From Pseudalgibacter ostreae (GTDB lineage Bacteria > Bacteroidota > Bacteroidia > Flavobacteriales > Flavobacteriaceae), in assembly GCF_042427585.1 (NCBI RefSeq), contig NZ_JBHMFC010000034.1, forward strand, positions 1-64,000: DNA of 64,000 bases. Reading direction: 5' to 3'. The notes below the pieces were generated by a model. That model worked only from the letters and a program-made list of their open reading frames with translations, did not search any database and was not told the origin of the DNA. The position numbers and the translations under genes are program-made. Shown here in pieces: positions 26,970 through 36,406 of the stretch (its first letter is position 1; each line of letters starts with the position of its first letter).

Positions 26970-28565
26970 CTAATCTAACCAATACGGAATGCTATCATTC
27001 TTTTTCCATTCGTCAATTTTATGGTCAATTTCATCGCCATCCCACTTCGTTTTTCCAACAGGTAGCGCAGCATTTTTTGGTATCCATTTTTTATGGTCTT
27101 CAATAATGCTTTTATATGCTTCGTTTGAAGCTAAGTTTATGTGCTCCCCTGGGTCCTTAGTATGGTCGTATAACTCCTCGCTGCCATCCCTATACTGTAT
27201 ATATCTATAATCTTGGCTTCTTATAGCATAATTTTTATAACGCCAACTGCTTACCACAGGATAAGGCCAATCTGTTTCTGGATTTTCAATAAGTTTCTTT
27301 AAACTATTGCCCTCTAAATGCTCTTGCTGTGGCAAATTACAGAGGTCTACCAAGGTGGGATATATATCCAATAAACTCACAGGTTTTGAGCAATCTTCAC
27401 CGTTTGTTTTACTATCAGGAGTGAGGATGTAAAAAGGCACTCGTGTTGACTCTTCCCATAAACTCATTTTTCTGAAATTCATTTTCTCTCCAAAACTTTG
27501 GCCGTGATCAGACCATAAAACGATAATGGTATTGTCTGCATATTTACTATTTTCTAAAGCTTTTAATACGCGCCCCAGCTGATCATCAACAAACGAAACA
27601 CATGCTAAGTAAGAATGAACCAAATGCCTCAAGTAGTCATCTCCCATACCTTTTACGGCTTGATAATCTCCCATATTGGAAACCCCATAATTATAAGCTA
27701 TGGATTTTCCTATTAATGGAATATCTGTCATTTCATCAACAGGAATTTCAGGTACTTTCAACTTGTCCCTATCATACATTTCAAAATACTTACGTGGTGC
27801 GGTATAAGGCACGTGAGGCCTCACAAAACCTACCGAAAGGAAAAACGGTTTTGTATGATCTTCTTGAAGCTTATCAATGGCATACTCCGCAATAAACTCA
27901 TCATACATTTTTCCTTCTGGCATATCTGCCTCATCTAATGGCCCACCACAAAGTGAGTGGTTATCCTTTAGTTTATCACCATAAAATCTTTTCAATTGAC
28001 TGCCTTCTTTAGGAAATGGGTAAAATTTATACCCCCCATAACCTTCTCCTCGCTCATAATCGATAGGTCTTAATTTTTCTTTATACTCTGGTAGTACGTC
28101 GTCCCATAACGCATGCATTAAAAACGGATAATCTGTAGCACCTTTATGAAATATTTTTCCAGCGCAATATGTAGAATAGCCATTATTTTTAAACAACTCA
28201 GGAAGCATTTGCTTATTTTCCATTACGTTTTCATAAGAAGCCACCATAGCATCATGATCATTAACAAGTGAATACCATCCTGTTGTTGTTGGATGTAAAC
28301 CACTTAGTAAAGAGTTTCTTGAAGCAACACATACAGCCATAGACGCATGAGCATTTGTAAACTGTGTACCTAAACTGGCTAGTTTATCCAGATTTGGAGT
28401 AATTACTTGTTTATTTCCACCTAGGCTCCCTGTCCAATCGTTTAAATCATCTATGGCGATGAACAACACGTTAGGCTGCTGTTTCTGCTTAACAGACTTA
28501 TCACTGTTACAGGATACGGCCAACACCAGTACCATTAACAACATAGGATATATAAGTTTTACCAT
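26970..28565 (-). CDS. S1 sulfatase, iduronate-2-sulfatase-like lipoprotein
   Basis: This 531-residue sulfatase has a lipoprotein signal (LVLAVSC). The metal-binding start PNVLFIAIDDLNDW is typical of the S1_7/iduronate-2-sulfatase group. The formylglycine motif reads CVASR with Cys79, that is C-x-A-x-R rather than the commoner C-x-P-S-R. Further family marks are PFFLSVGFVRPHVPY, IIVLWSDHGQSFGEK and LYDHTKDPGEHINLA. It should remove sulfate from uronic acid or hexose units of imported fragments after its Cys is matured to formylglycine. No maturase is in the window. It lies between two lyase-type genes of the unit 2 operon. Confidence 0.9.
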   Translation of the reverse strand: MVKLIYPMLLMVLVLAVSCNSDKSVKQKQQPNVLFIAIDDLNDWTGSLGGNKQVITPNLDKLASLGTQFTNAHASMAVCVASRNSLLSGLHPTTTGWYSLVNDHDAMVASYENVMENKQMLPELFKNNGYSTYCAGKIFHKGATDYPFLMHALWDDVLPEYKEKLRPIDYERGEGYGGYKFYPFPKEGSQLKRFYGDKLKDNHSLCGGPLDEADMPEGKMYDEFIAEYAIDKLQEDHTKPFFLSVGFVRPHVPYTAPRKYFEMYDRDKLKVPEIPVDEMTDIPLIGKSIAYNYGVSNMGDYQAVKGMGDDYLRHLVHSYLACVSFVDDQLGRVLKALENSKYADNTIIVLWSDHGQSFGEKMNFRKMSLWEESTRVPFYILTPDSKTNGEDCSKPVSLLDIYPTLVDLCNLPQQEHLEGNSLKKLIENPETDWPYPVVSSWRYKNYAIRSQDYRYIQYRDGSEELYDHTKDPGEHINLASNEAYKSIIEDHKKWIPKNAALPVGKTKWDGDEIDHKIDEWKKNDSIPYWLD

Positions 28566-28662
28566 AGTTCTTTAATTATTATTTTTTTGAATCGTTTTTA
28601 TCTTGCTTAAAAGGTACTAGCACCATAATCTGGAACAAGCGTATTGACAGCTGCACCTCCAG

Positions 28663-31600
28663 CTATATCAATTTTACCGTTTTTATTCCTTTTGATGTTG
28701 TAACCTGCATGACTAAAACATGATGTTCCGTAATCATGTTTTCTGTTATCGGTAGCCGCACTTTAAAAGAGGTTCCATCATAAGATTGAACACTTATTTG
28801 TTGCCCTAGAACATTATAAATTTCAATTTTAAGAATGGTGCTCTTATCTTTAGTCTCAACAACACTATAATTAGTAATGGGTACTGGATACACGTTTACC
28901 AAAGTGTTCTTACTATATTCAGGGGTATTTACAGACAGCGTATTTTTCTCTAAAGTTAATACAATTGGAGAACCCGCGTACATTTGTTCTTGATAACCAT
29001 ACAAAGCTCCATCGCCAGTACTAGGAAGAGCAATTACAATTGTAGACTCGGTAGTTCCATTGGAAGTTACCACAACAGACTCTCCTGCGAAAGGGGCAAT
29101 ACCAGCCAAATTATACGTATAAGTATGTGGCTTTAGAGCCCCTGATAGTTTTATCGTTATTTCTGAAGTATTCAAATCATGCAGCGGATCGACAACAGTT
29201 AAACGGATGTCGTTTGGCGTTTCTTTTATCATTATTAAAGCAGGTTTATCTACTTCTATAAATTCCCCCATATCTAAATTAATTCTTCCCGCTTGATAAA
29301 AAGAAGCTTGTTTAAGCTGCTCCACATCATCTGTAATGGCGTGATATTTCCCATCAGAAATATAACTTTTAACATGCGTTATGTAATTTGATAATAAGTT
29401 GGGCATATCTGCTAAAGCGGCATTTGCAACCATCACATAGTTATAACCATCTTTAGTTCCCGAAGCTGGGTTTACACCATGGTCTAAAGCTAAAATATAA
29501 TTTATGCTTTTTGATAGTCCTAAATCTGTCGCTGTAATATGGATATGGCTTCCTGTTTTAATCAATAAATTTTGATTTGGTTTAGGGAACACCAAATATC
29601 CCTTATTGTTATGGTGAATCCAAGTTGGTCCTGATAGAGACTCAACCAGATCAACACTAGACCCATCCGAAATCGTTTTGGTAGTGCCGTTTATATGATA
29701 AGTGATGGTGCCTAATTGCTCAGACTGGTCGATGGTTGTAACAATCTGTTTCGTGCCAGATGAACCGCTTTTTCTCTTTATACCCGTCCCAATAGCTGTA
29801 CCATATTTCCCGAACAAATGATATGATTTTAAAGCTTCTGCACTGGTATAAGTATCTATAGGTTTATGGTGGTATCCTGACATGCCATACGTTCCATCGG
29901 CTAAAATTCCAGAAAAAACATTACCCCCAGGTAAAGCGGCAGATGCACGCCCCGTAGGCATGGCATCTGTACGCCACTCTTCTGTAACACCGGGAACAAC
30001 ATGCCAATCGAAATTTCGCAACACCTTTTGATTGTATTCATTCCCCGTTACACGTAATAAAAAAGGGCCACTTCCGGCATGCCATGATTTTCTTATTTTG
30101 TCAAAATCTTCAGCACCAGAAGTTCTTACGGATTTGTTTTTTACTGAAAAATAATAATTATTAGCGCCATCTTCATTTCTATGTACCAAATAATCAGCAT
30201 TCCAAAAAGAAGTAGTTTCTGTGTGGGTATGTGTGCCGCTTATTAAGTTTGATCTTAAACTTAATAAATCTGTTTCATTAGAAATAACGGAAGTAGAGCC
30301 TTTGGCATCTATTAAATCATTAATAGCATTCTTAATATCCTTCGACCCGAATTGTGATAAATCAGAAAAAAAACTGCGTCCAGTTATCAAAAAATCTAAT
30401 GCGTTTTTGTAGATCATTCTTCTGTATGAATAATCTATCCGATCGGACACAAACTGCAAGCTCTTATCATGCATTTTAAAAGGCGTGTTTTTATAATATT
30501 TGGCAGCATCTGTATTAGACGTCATCCATTCAAAACCATAAGCCACCATGGCCACATCGGAGGCATCATCACTTTTATGATGCGTTACGGTACCATCGGG
30601 ATGAAAGCCTGCTTGACTAAAAAACTGTGTTGGCGTAGCCATGCGTCCAAACCAATGTTTCAAATCAGCCACCACGCCGTTGGGCGACCAATTATGGGCA
30701 AATGTTTTTCCCTGCAAGGGGGTGTTATTGTAATAATCGTCATACCAATATGGTACATACGTCATGGGCCTATTATAATCTGCCCATAAAATGGGCATGG
30801 TCATTAAGGTACGCATACGATGGCCTAAATTGGCATCCGCCCATGCGCCTTCAGAATAATTTAAGTTTGAGATGTTCTTCCATTTTCCATTATCATCATC
30901 CATTACTCTTAAGCTAGGAACAATGGAAAAAAACAATTGATGAAAACGCATTACCGCATTAAAGACCTGTTGTGCTTCTGCATCATTAGCCTCAACTTCT
31001 TTTAAAAGCTCTGGCCAAACATGTAATAAAGGCGCGCCTAAAGCGTCTATAGCACGCCATTGATGGGTTAAAAAGCTATGACTTAAATACCCAGGCCCAT
31101 TCATTTTACTAATGCCGTCGCCTAACTCTGTTCCAATAGGAATTCCACCAACCTGTAAGTCATTCCCATAAATAGGCACATTGTTCATATACTGCAATAA
31201 CGCTTTGTAAATTACACGTTTTAAGCGCTCCATATTTACTGTGTTTCCACTAGGAAGGCCGTAAGTTGAAGATTTTGCATAAGCATACCCCAGTCCTCCA
31301 ATAAGTTCTGAAACCGCTTGATATTCCTTTTCCAACGCACCACTAGAAAATGTAGAAGGATGATTGGTGTAAAACATAAAGCCCGAAAAACGTCCGTTAT
31401 TATTTTCTAATGCTGTTATGGTACTGGCCAATTTACTTTCAGAAAACTTAGTTCGCCCATACAACCGAGATTCTGATATCGTAATGGGCGTATAATAGTC
31501 TTTTAATTGTGCCCAAAGTGTTTTTTCTACAACGTGAACAACGATACTTGTTGTTGCTTTAACTACAGCTCCATCTTTTAATGTTATAGTTAAATTATAA

Positions 31601-31914
31601 TCTTGAGCATTTCCTGAATTTTTACCGGTAGCTATTTTAAGCACACCAAAAATGCGTCCTCTATTATCAAACTCGGTTTCTATTTCAAAAATATCTGTTG
31701 TGCTACTTTCTATATAAAACTGATAAGATATTGGAATAGGAGTGCTTTCTACATCTTTATTACGTTTAAGATTTACTTTTCCAATTACTTTCTCACCTGC
31801 TGGCTTATGGATCGCTATATCAAAATAATTAGAGAACAGCACTTCTTGAGCTTCTATGCCGACACTAAATAAGATACAGAGTATTATAAAAATAGTTATT
31901 TTGGACGTATTCAT
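28663..31914 (-). CDS. Super-sandwich polysaccharide lyase candidate with T9SS sorting domain
   Basis: This 1083-residue secreted protein has a signal peptide (ending GIEAQ), a cadherin/Ig-like domain (about 24-130), an alpha-helical toroid (about 140-520) and super-sandwich beta domains (about 540-960) laid out as in PL8 and relatives. Notable residues are the GFHPDGTVTHH segment, GYHHKPIDTY and NADYLVHR. It ends in a T9SS sorting domain (VNVYPVPI ... KGIKTVKLI), so it is exported to the surface or medium. It is a paralogue of the neighbour at 33432-36392, which lacks the sorting domain. PL8 is the closest family I can name. The His-Tyr spacing differs from classic PL8, so PL29 or a new family are alternatives. 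Confidence 0.72.
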   Translation of the reverse strand: MNTSKITIFIILCILFSVGIEAQEVLFSNYFDIAIHKPAGEKVIGKVNLKRNKDVESTPIPISYQFYIESSTTDIFEIETEFDNRGRIFGVLKIATGKNSGNAQDYNLTITLKDGAVVKATTSIVVHVVEKTLWAQLKDYYTPITISESRLYGRTKFSESKLASTITALENNNGRFSGFMFYTNHPSTFSSGALEKEYQAVSELIGGLGYAYAKSSTYGLPSGNTVNMERLKRVIYKALLQYMNNVPIYGNDLQVGGIPIGTELGDGISKMNGPGYLSHSFLTHQWRAIDALGAPLLHVWPELLKEVEANDAEAQQVFNAVMRFHQLFFSIVPSLRVMDDDNGKWKNISNLNYSEGAWADANLGHRMRTLMTMPILWADYNRPMTYVPYWYDDYYNNTPLQGKTFAHNWSPNGVVADLKHWFGRMATPTQFFSQAGFHPDGTVTHHKSDDASDVAMVAYGFEWMTSNTDAAKYYKNTPFKMHDKSLQFVSDRIDYSYRRMIYKNALDFLITGRSFFSDLSQFGSKDIKNAINDLIDAKGSTSVISNETDLLSLRSNLISGTHTHTETTSFWNADYLVHRNEDGANNYYFSVKNKSVRTSGAEDFDKIRKSWHAGSGPFLLRVTGNEYNQKVLRNFDWHVVPGVTEEWRTDAMPTGRASAALPGGNVFSGILADGTYGMSGYHHKPIDTYTSAEALKSYHLFGKYGTAIGTGIKRKSGSSGTKQIVTTIDQSEQLGTITYHINGTTKTISDGSSVDLVESLSGPTWIHHNNKGYLVFPKPNQNLLIKTGSHIHITATDLGLSKSINYILALDHGVNPASGTKDGYNYVMVANAALADMPNLLSNYITHVKSYISDGKYHAITDDVEQLKQASFYQAGRINLDMGEFIEVDKPALIMIKETPNDIRLTVVDPLHDLNTSEITIKLSGALKPHTYTYNLAGIAPFAGESVVVTSNGTTESTIVIALPSTGDGALYGYQEQMYAGSPIVLTLEKNTLSVNTPEYSKNTLVNVYPVPITNYSVVETKDKSTILKIEIYNVLGQQISVQSYDGTSFKVRLPITENMITEHHVLVMQVTTSKGIKTVKLI

Positions 31915-31938
31915 TCTTCTTCGTTTTAGTGTGTGTTA

Positions 31939-33378
31939 TTAATATGTAATACCCAAATCGTTGGTTCTAACTTCTTTTAATTTTAATTCTAATGCCTTTT
32001 TAAAAGATTTTATTGTTTTTGCATATTTAGGCTTGTTGGCCACATTGGTAAATTGTTTAGGGTCGTTAACCATATCATATAATTCAATACCATAGGAAGC
32101 ATCCTCACCGTACTGGATATAAGCCCATTTTTTAGTTCGTAATAAAAACTCATCACCTCCATTTGACACGCTAAATGCCATATCACGAACTTTATAATTG
32201 GGGTTCTGTAGCGTTTCTTTAATGTTTTTACCCTGTAAGTGTTTAGAGGTTTCAATGCCTGCTAAATTTGCTATCGTAGGATATAGATCCAGAAGCTCTA
32301 CAAACGAATGGCAAACAGCAGCCTTTTCACCCGGCATTTTAATAATTAGCGGTACTCTAACAGACTCTTCATGCAAACTTCTTTTCATCCAGAATTTATG
32401 TTCTCCAAGATGGAAACCATGATCTGAAGTAAAGACAACAATCGTATTATCTTCCAATCCTTCATCCTTTAAAGCCTCAAGCACTTTTCCTACTTGAGCA
32501 TCCATAAAGGCTACTGATGCATAATACCCCGCAACAGCTTTTTGTTCTTGTATTTCCGACATTTGCCCATTCACAGAGGTAACATAGTTTATGCCTTTTT
32601 CTGGAATATCTTCCCAATCGCCATTTACAGCTTTTGGCAACTTTATAGCTTGGTAAGGATACGGTTCAAAATAAGATTTTGGTGCCACAAAAGGCACATG
32701 CGGGCGTACAAAACCAACCGCCAAAAAGAAAGGCTCGTTTTTGTGCTTTTTAATTAATTCTACCGCTTTTTTAGCCGTTTTACCATCCGAATGCACCAAA
32801 TCGTCACCCTCTGCCTTTACAATGGTCATAACGTTCCCTCCCTTTCTTTCTATGTTACCATCAGGGTTTCCCTGGACTAGTTCGGCTTCACCTTTTGTTC
32901 GCCATTCATCGCCTTGGCTGTTGTATCGCTCTCCCCATGAAGCCTCATCATCTTGTCCATTGGTCCCTTCTTCTATATCTATAGGCACACCCATGTGATA
33001 TATTTTACTCACTCGTGCAGTGTAATACCCCTTATCTTTAAATAACTGAGAAAAGGTTTTTCGTTGATCTCCAATAGCCTCCCTGCCGCTTACATAACCA
33101 AATGTTTTAGTCGCATTGGGATAATATCCACCCATTAAAGACGCTCTTGAAGGACCGCATACAGGATACTGACTATAGGCCTTGGTATACCGAGTACCCT
33201 CTGCTGCTAATTGGTCAATATTTGGAGTATTGGACGCTTTGTTTTCATATGAAGAAACGGCCGTAGCGGTTAAATCGTCTGAAATGAGAAATAAGACGTT
33301 ATACTTTTTTTGTTGAGCGCTTAATATTGTAAAGCCTAACAATGCGAAAAACATAAGCCCCTTTTTTGTGATTTTCAT
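31939..33378 (-). CDS. S1 sulfatase, iduronate-2-sulfatase-like
   Basis: This 479-residue sulfatase has a cleavable signal peptide (ending ILSAQ). It has YNVLFLISDDLTATAVSSYE, the formylglycine motif CGPSR with Cys74, and PFFLAVGFVRPHVPFVAP. FTSDHGFHLGEHKFWMKR and LYDMVNDPKQFTNVA follow. The layout is that of the S1_7-like group acting on uronate 2-sulfates, but the exact specificity cannot be read from sequence. Unlike the sulfatase at 26970 it has no lipobox, so it is expected to be soluble in the periplasm. It lies between the two paralogous lyase-type genes, 24 and 53 bases from them, in the unit 2 operon. Confidence 0.9.
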   Translation of the reverse strand: MKITKKGLMFFALLGFTILSAQQKKYNVLFLISDDLTATAVSSYENKASNTPNIDQLAAEGTRYTKAYSQYPVCGPSRASLMGGYYPNATKTFGYVSGREAIGDQRKTFSQLFKDKGYYTARVSKIYHMGVPIDIEEGTNGQDDEASWGERYNSQGDEWRTKGEAELVQGNPDGNIERKGGNVMTIVKAEGDDLVHSDGKTAKKAVELIKKHKNEPFFLAVGFVRPHVPFVAPKSYFEPYPYQAIKLPKAVNGDWEDIPEKGINYVTSVNGQMSEIQEQKAVAGYYASVAFMDAQVGKVLEALKDEGLEDNTIVVFTSDHGFHLGEHKFWMKRSLHEESVRVPLIIKMPGEKAAVCHSFVELLDLYPTIANLAGIETSKHLQGKNIKETLQNPNYKVRDMAFSVSNGGDEFLLRTKKWAYIQYGEDASYGIELYDMVNDPKQFTNVANKPKYAKTIKSFKKALELKLKEVRTNDLGITY

Positions 33379-33431
33379 AATTCAGAAATTTTAAAACTAT
33401 TAAAAGCTAATATTAAAACGCCGCCAATTCT

Positions 33432-36392
33432 CTACTTTTTGTCTATATCTAAAACTATAGGCGCACCTGCATACATTTGCTCTCTATAATCATAAAATGC
33501 ACCATCTTCGTTATCGGGTAACATAATAGTAATAGTAGAGTAGTTTCCGTTATTTGTAACCACAGCTTTTTCTCCTTCTCGAGGTTTAATTCCGGGAAGT
33601 GTATAGGTATACTCGCCTTCTTTAAGGATTTCTGAAACCTGAACAGTTAGAGATTTAGTTTCCAAACTATGTAATGGGTCTACAAGCGTTAATCGAACGG
33701 TACGCTTTAAATGTTCCATCATTACTAATGCAGGTAAATTAGTTTGCACCCAAGACTTATCAGAAAAATCAACCCGAGATGCTTTATAGAAAACCACTTG
33801 TTTAAGCTTTTGTTCTGGGTTAAATAAGGCATGGTACGATTCCTCTTTAGTAATAATCTGATTCTGTTTTTCGTAATCCTCTAACACTTTTGGCATCTCC
33901 TTAGCACTCACATTGGCTACCAAAACGTAATGGTATCCCTCTTTATCACCTTGTGTTGGATGAATCCCATGATCTAATGCTAAAATATAATTACTGCTTT
34001 TCTCTATATTTAAATCGGTTGCCGTAATATTTATTTTTTCACCTGTTTTAATGAGTAGATTTTGGTTTTTCTTCGGAAAAATTAAATACCCTTTGTTGTT
34101 ATGGTGCACCCAAGTAGGCTTTAACAAAGCCTCCTTAACGTCTACAGACTCACCTAACTCTATTCTTTTCGTCGTACTATTGGCGCTATAAGTAATGACA
34201 TGTGTTTGAGCAGACTGATCGATTGTGGTTACAATCTCATCTAAATTAGTTGATGCTTTTTTTCTTTGAATACCGCTACCTATAGCCGTTCCAAAACGAC
34301 CTATTAAATGATAAGATTTTAAAGCTTCTACCGCCGTATAAGTGTCGATAGGCTTATGATGATACCCTGTTAAACCGTAAAGACCATCAGCTAAAATTCC
34401 AGAAAAATCGTTTCCTCCAGGCAAAGAAGCAGAAGCAGGCCCTGTTGGCATGGCATCTGTACGCCAGGCCTCGGTAACTCCAGGTAGGGTGTGCCAGTCG
34501 TAATTAGCCAATACATTTTGGTTGTATTCATCTCCATTTACACGCAACTGAAAAACACCGCTACCCGCGTGCCAAGATTTTCGTATATTACTAAAATCTT
34601 CTGCACCGCTGGTTCTTAATGATTTCTGTTTCACCGAAAAATAATAATGTTGATCACCGTCTTCCCTACGGTGCATTAAATAATCGGCATTCCAAAAAGC
34701 GGTGGTTTCAGTATGTGTAAACCTTCCTTGTTCAAGATCCTTTTTTAATTCTTTTAGCTGTTCCTCATTTTCTATAAAAGTGGTGGGCGATTTTCCCTCT
34801 AATAGATTTTCTATAGATTTGTTTACATGATTTGTCCCAAAATCAGATAAATCTGAAAAAAAACTTCTTCCAGCCACCACATAATCTATAGCATTTTTAT
34901 ATAACATGCGTCTATAAGTATAGTTTAGTCGGTCTGTTATAAACTGATAGTTTTCATTTTCAATAGGAAGTGCTGTATTTTTGAAATAGTTGATCGCAGA
35001 ATTTACCGTTGTAAGCCATTCAAAACCGTAAGCAACCATAGCCACATCGGACGCATTATGTCCACGATGATGTGTAACTGTTCCATCTGGATGAAAACCA
35101 GACTGATTAAACCTATGTGAAGGCAGCGATAATTTATCGCACCAACTCCTTACATCTGCAACCACACCGTTTGGCGTCCAATCATCTGCAAAGGTTAGGC
35201 CTTCAAACTCGGTTCCATTATAATAATCATCGTACCAATAGGGCACATATGTAATAGGCCGATTATAATCTGCCCACAAAATGGGCATTACCATTAAGGT
35301 TCGCATGCGATGCCCAATATTGGCATCTGCCCAAGCGCCTTCAGAATAATTAGTATCGGAAATATTTTGCCAACGTTGACTCTCGTCATCCATCCGTCTT
35401 CTTTCAGGCACAACAGAAAAGAACAACTGATAATATCTAATAACCGCATCATATAATTGCTGGGCCTGTGCATTACCCGTTGCAATGTCTTCCAAAACCT
35501 CTGGCCACACATGTACTAAAGGCGCAGCCAAGGCATCGGTTGCCCGCCATTGATGTGTTAGCAAACCATGGCTAGCGTAGTTTCCCAACTTACTAAACCC
35601 ATCTCCAACCTCAGTACCAACAGGCGTTCCATCTACTACTAAGTCTTTTCCATAAATAGGAATGCTATTCATAAATGCCAGAGACGCTGCATATATGGCT
35701 TTTTTTAAACGCTCGCGACTTTTGGAATCATCACTATTTATACCATATTTTTTTGATTTGCTGTAAGCAAAACCTAAACTACCAATGGTATTTGTTACTT
35801 TTTCTAAATCTTTATCATAGGCTTTTGCATTCTTGTAGTCTGAAGGATGTTTGGTGTATATAGAAGAAAACGAAAACTTACCATGACTAGATTCTATATC
35901 ATTTAATAGCCCTTCCAGCTCCTTATCCGATATCTTTTTTCTTCCATATAACCGAGAAACAGTTGTGGTTACTGGGCTGTATACATCGACTAATTCTTGC
36001 CACATGGTTTTTTCAACCACATGAACCACGATGGCTTTAGATGCCACTATACTGTTGCCTTCTTTTAAAACAACTTTTAAAGATACTTCTTCTGGCGATT
36101 TGCCTGTTTTTTTTCCTGGAGCCACTTTTAAAACACCAAATATCCGTCCTTCGCTATCAAACACTGTACTGATTTCAAATACAGAAGCATTGTTCTCTAA
36201 TGAGAATCTATAGGATTTTGGAATGGTGTTGTCCAAAAAATCTTTATTACGTTTTAGATTTACTTTCCCAAAAACTTCACTCCCCTCCTTTTGATTCGTC
36301 TCTATATCAAAGTAGTTTGCGAACAAAACCTCTTGTGAAAAACATTGATTGTTAAAAAATACAGCAAAAACAATTATTAGTATTTTATTCAT
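33432..36392 (-). CDS. Super-sandwich polysaccharide lyase candidate, paralogue without sorting domain
   Basis: This 986-residue protein has a signal peptide (ending NQCFSQ). It is clearly collinear with the product of 28663-31914: EVLFANYFDIET at the start, THQWRATDALAAPLVHVWPE, YSEGAWADANIGHRMRTLM, GFHPDGTVTHH, GYHHKPIDTY and MYAGAPIVLDIDKK at the end. It stops exactly where the sister's T9SS sorting domain begins, so it should remain periplasmic. The pair probably cuts the same linkage in two compartments. Best family guess is PL8-like, with the same reservation about His-Tyr spacing. It starts 14 bases after the upstream chondroitinase-type gene. Confidence 0.72.
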   Translation of the reverse strand: MNKILIIVFAVFFNNQCFSQEVLFANYFDIETNQKEGSEVFGKVNLKRNKDFLDNTIPKSYRFSLENNASVFEISTVFDSEGRIFGVLKVAPGKKTGKSPEEVSLKVVLKEGNSIVASKAIVVHVVEKTMWQELVDVYSPVTTTVSRLYGRKKISDKELEGLLNDIESSHGKFSFSSIYTKHPSDYKNAKAYDKDLEKVTNTIGSLGFAYSKSKKYGINSDDSKSRERLKKAIYAASLAFMNSIPIYGKDLVVDGTPVGTEVGDGFSKLGNYASHGLLTHQWRATDALAAPLVHVWPEVLEDIATGNAQAQQLYDAVIRYYQLFFSVVPERRRMDDESQRWQNISDTNYSEGAWADANIGHRMRTLMVMPILWADYNRPITYVPYWYDDYYNGTEFEGLTFADDWTPNGVVADVRSWCDKLSLPSHRFNQSGFHPDGTVTHHRGHNASDVAMVAYGFEWLTTVNSAINYFKNTALPIENENYQFITDRLNYTYRRMLYKNAIDYVVAGRSFFSDLSDFGTNHVNKSIENLLEGKSPTTFIENEEQLKELKKDLEQGRFTHTETTAFWNADYLMHRREDGDQHYYFSVKQKSLRTSGAEDFSNIRKSWHAGSGVFQLRVNGDEYNQNVLANYDWHTLPGVTEAWRTDAMPTGPASASLPGGNDFSGILADGLYGLTGYHHKPIDTYTAVEALKSYHLIGRFGTAIGSGIQRKKASTNLDEIVTTIDQSAQTHVITYSANSTTKRIELGESVDVKEALLKPTWVHHNNKGYLIFPKKNQNLLIKTGEKINITATDLNIEKSSNYILALDHGIHPTQGDKEGYHYVLVANVSAKEMPKVLEDYEKQNQIITKEESYHALFNPEQKLKQVVFYKASRVDFSDKSWVQTNLPALVMMEHLKRTVRLTLVDPLHSLETKSLTVQVSEILKEGEYTYTLPGIKPREGEKAVVTNNGNYSTITIMLPDNEDGAFYDYREQMYAGAPIVLDIDKK

Positions 36393-36406
36393 CTGGATTA
36401 GTCTTT

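Noticed and set aside
28566..28780. An alternative minus-strand frame overlapping the end of the T9SS-tagged lyase gene reads like protein (HAGYNIKRNKNGKIDIAGG) and runs to a stop near 28609.
   Set aside because: It has no start codon, is bounded by a stop about 47 codons upstream, and overlaps a good T9SS sorting domain in the main frame. Most likely it is chance.
30469..30789. An open frame of about 106 codons opposite the T9SS-tagged lyase gene.
   Set aside because: It lies wholly inside a strongly supported coding region on the other strand and has no motif or ribosome site, so it is a shadow frame.
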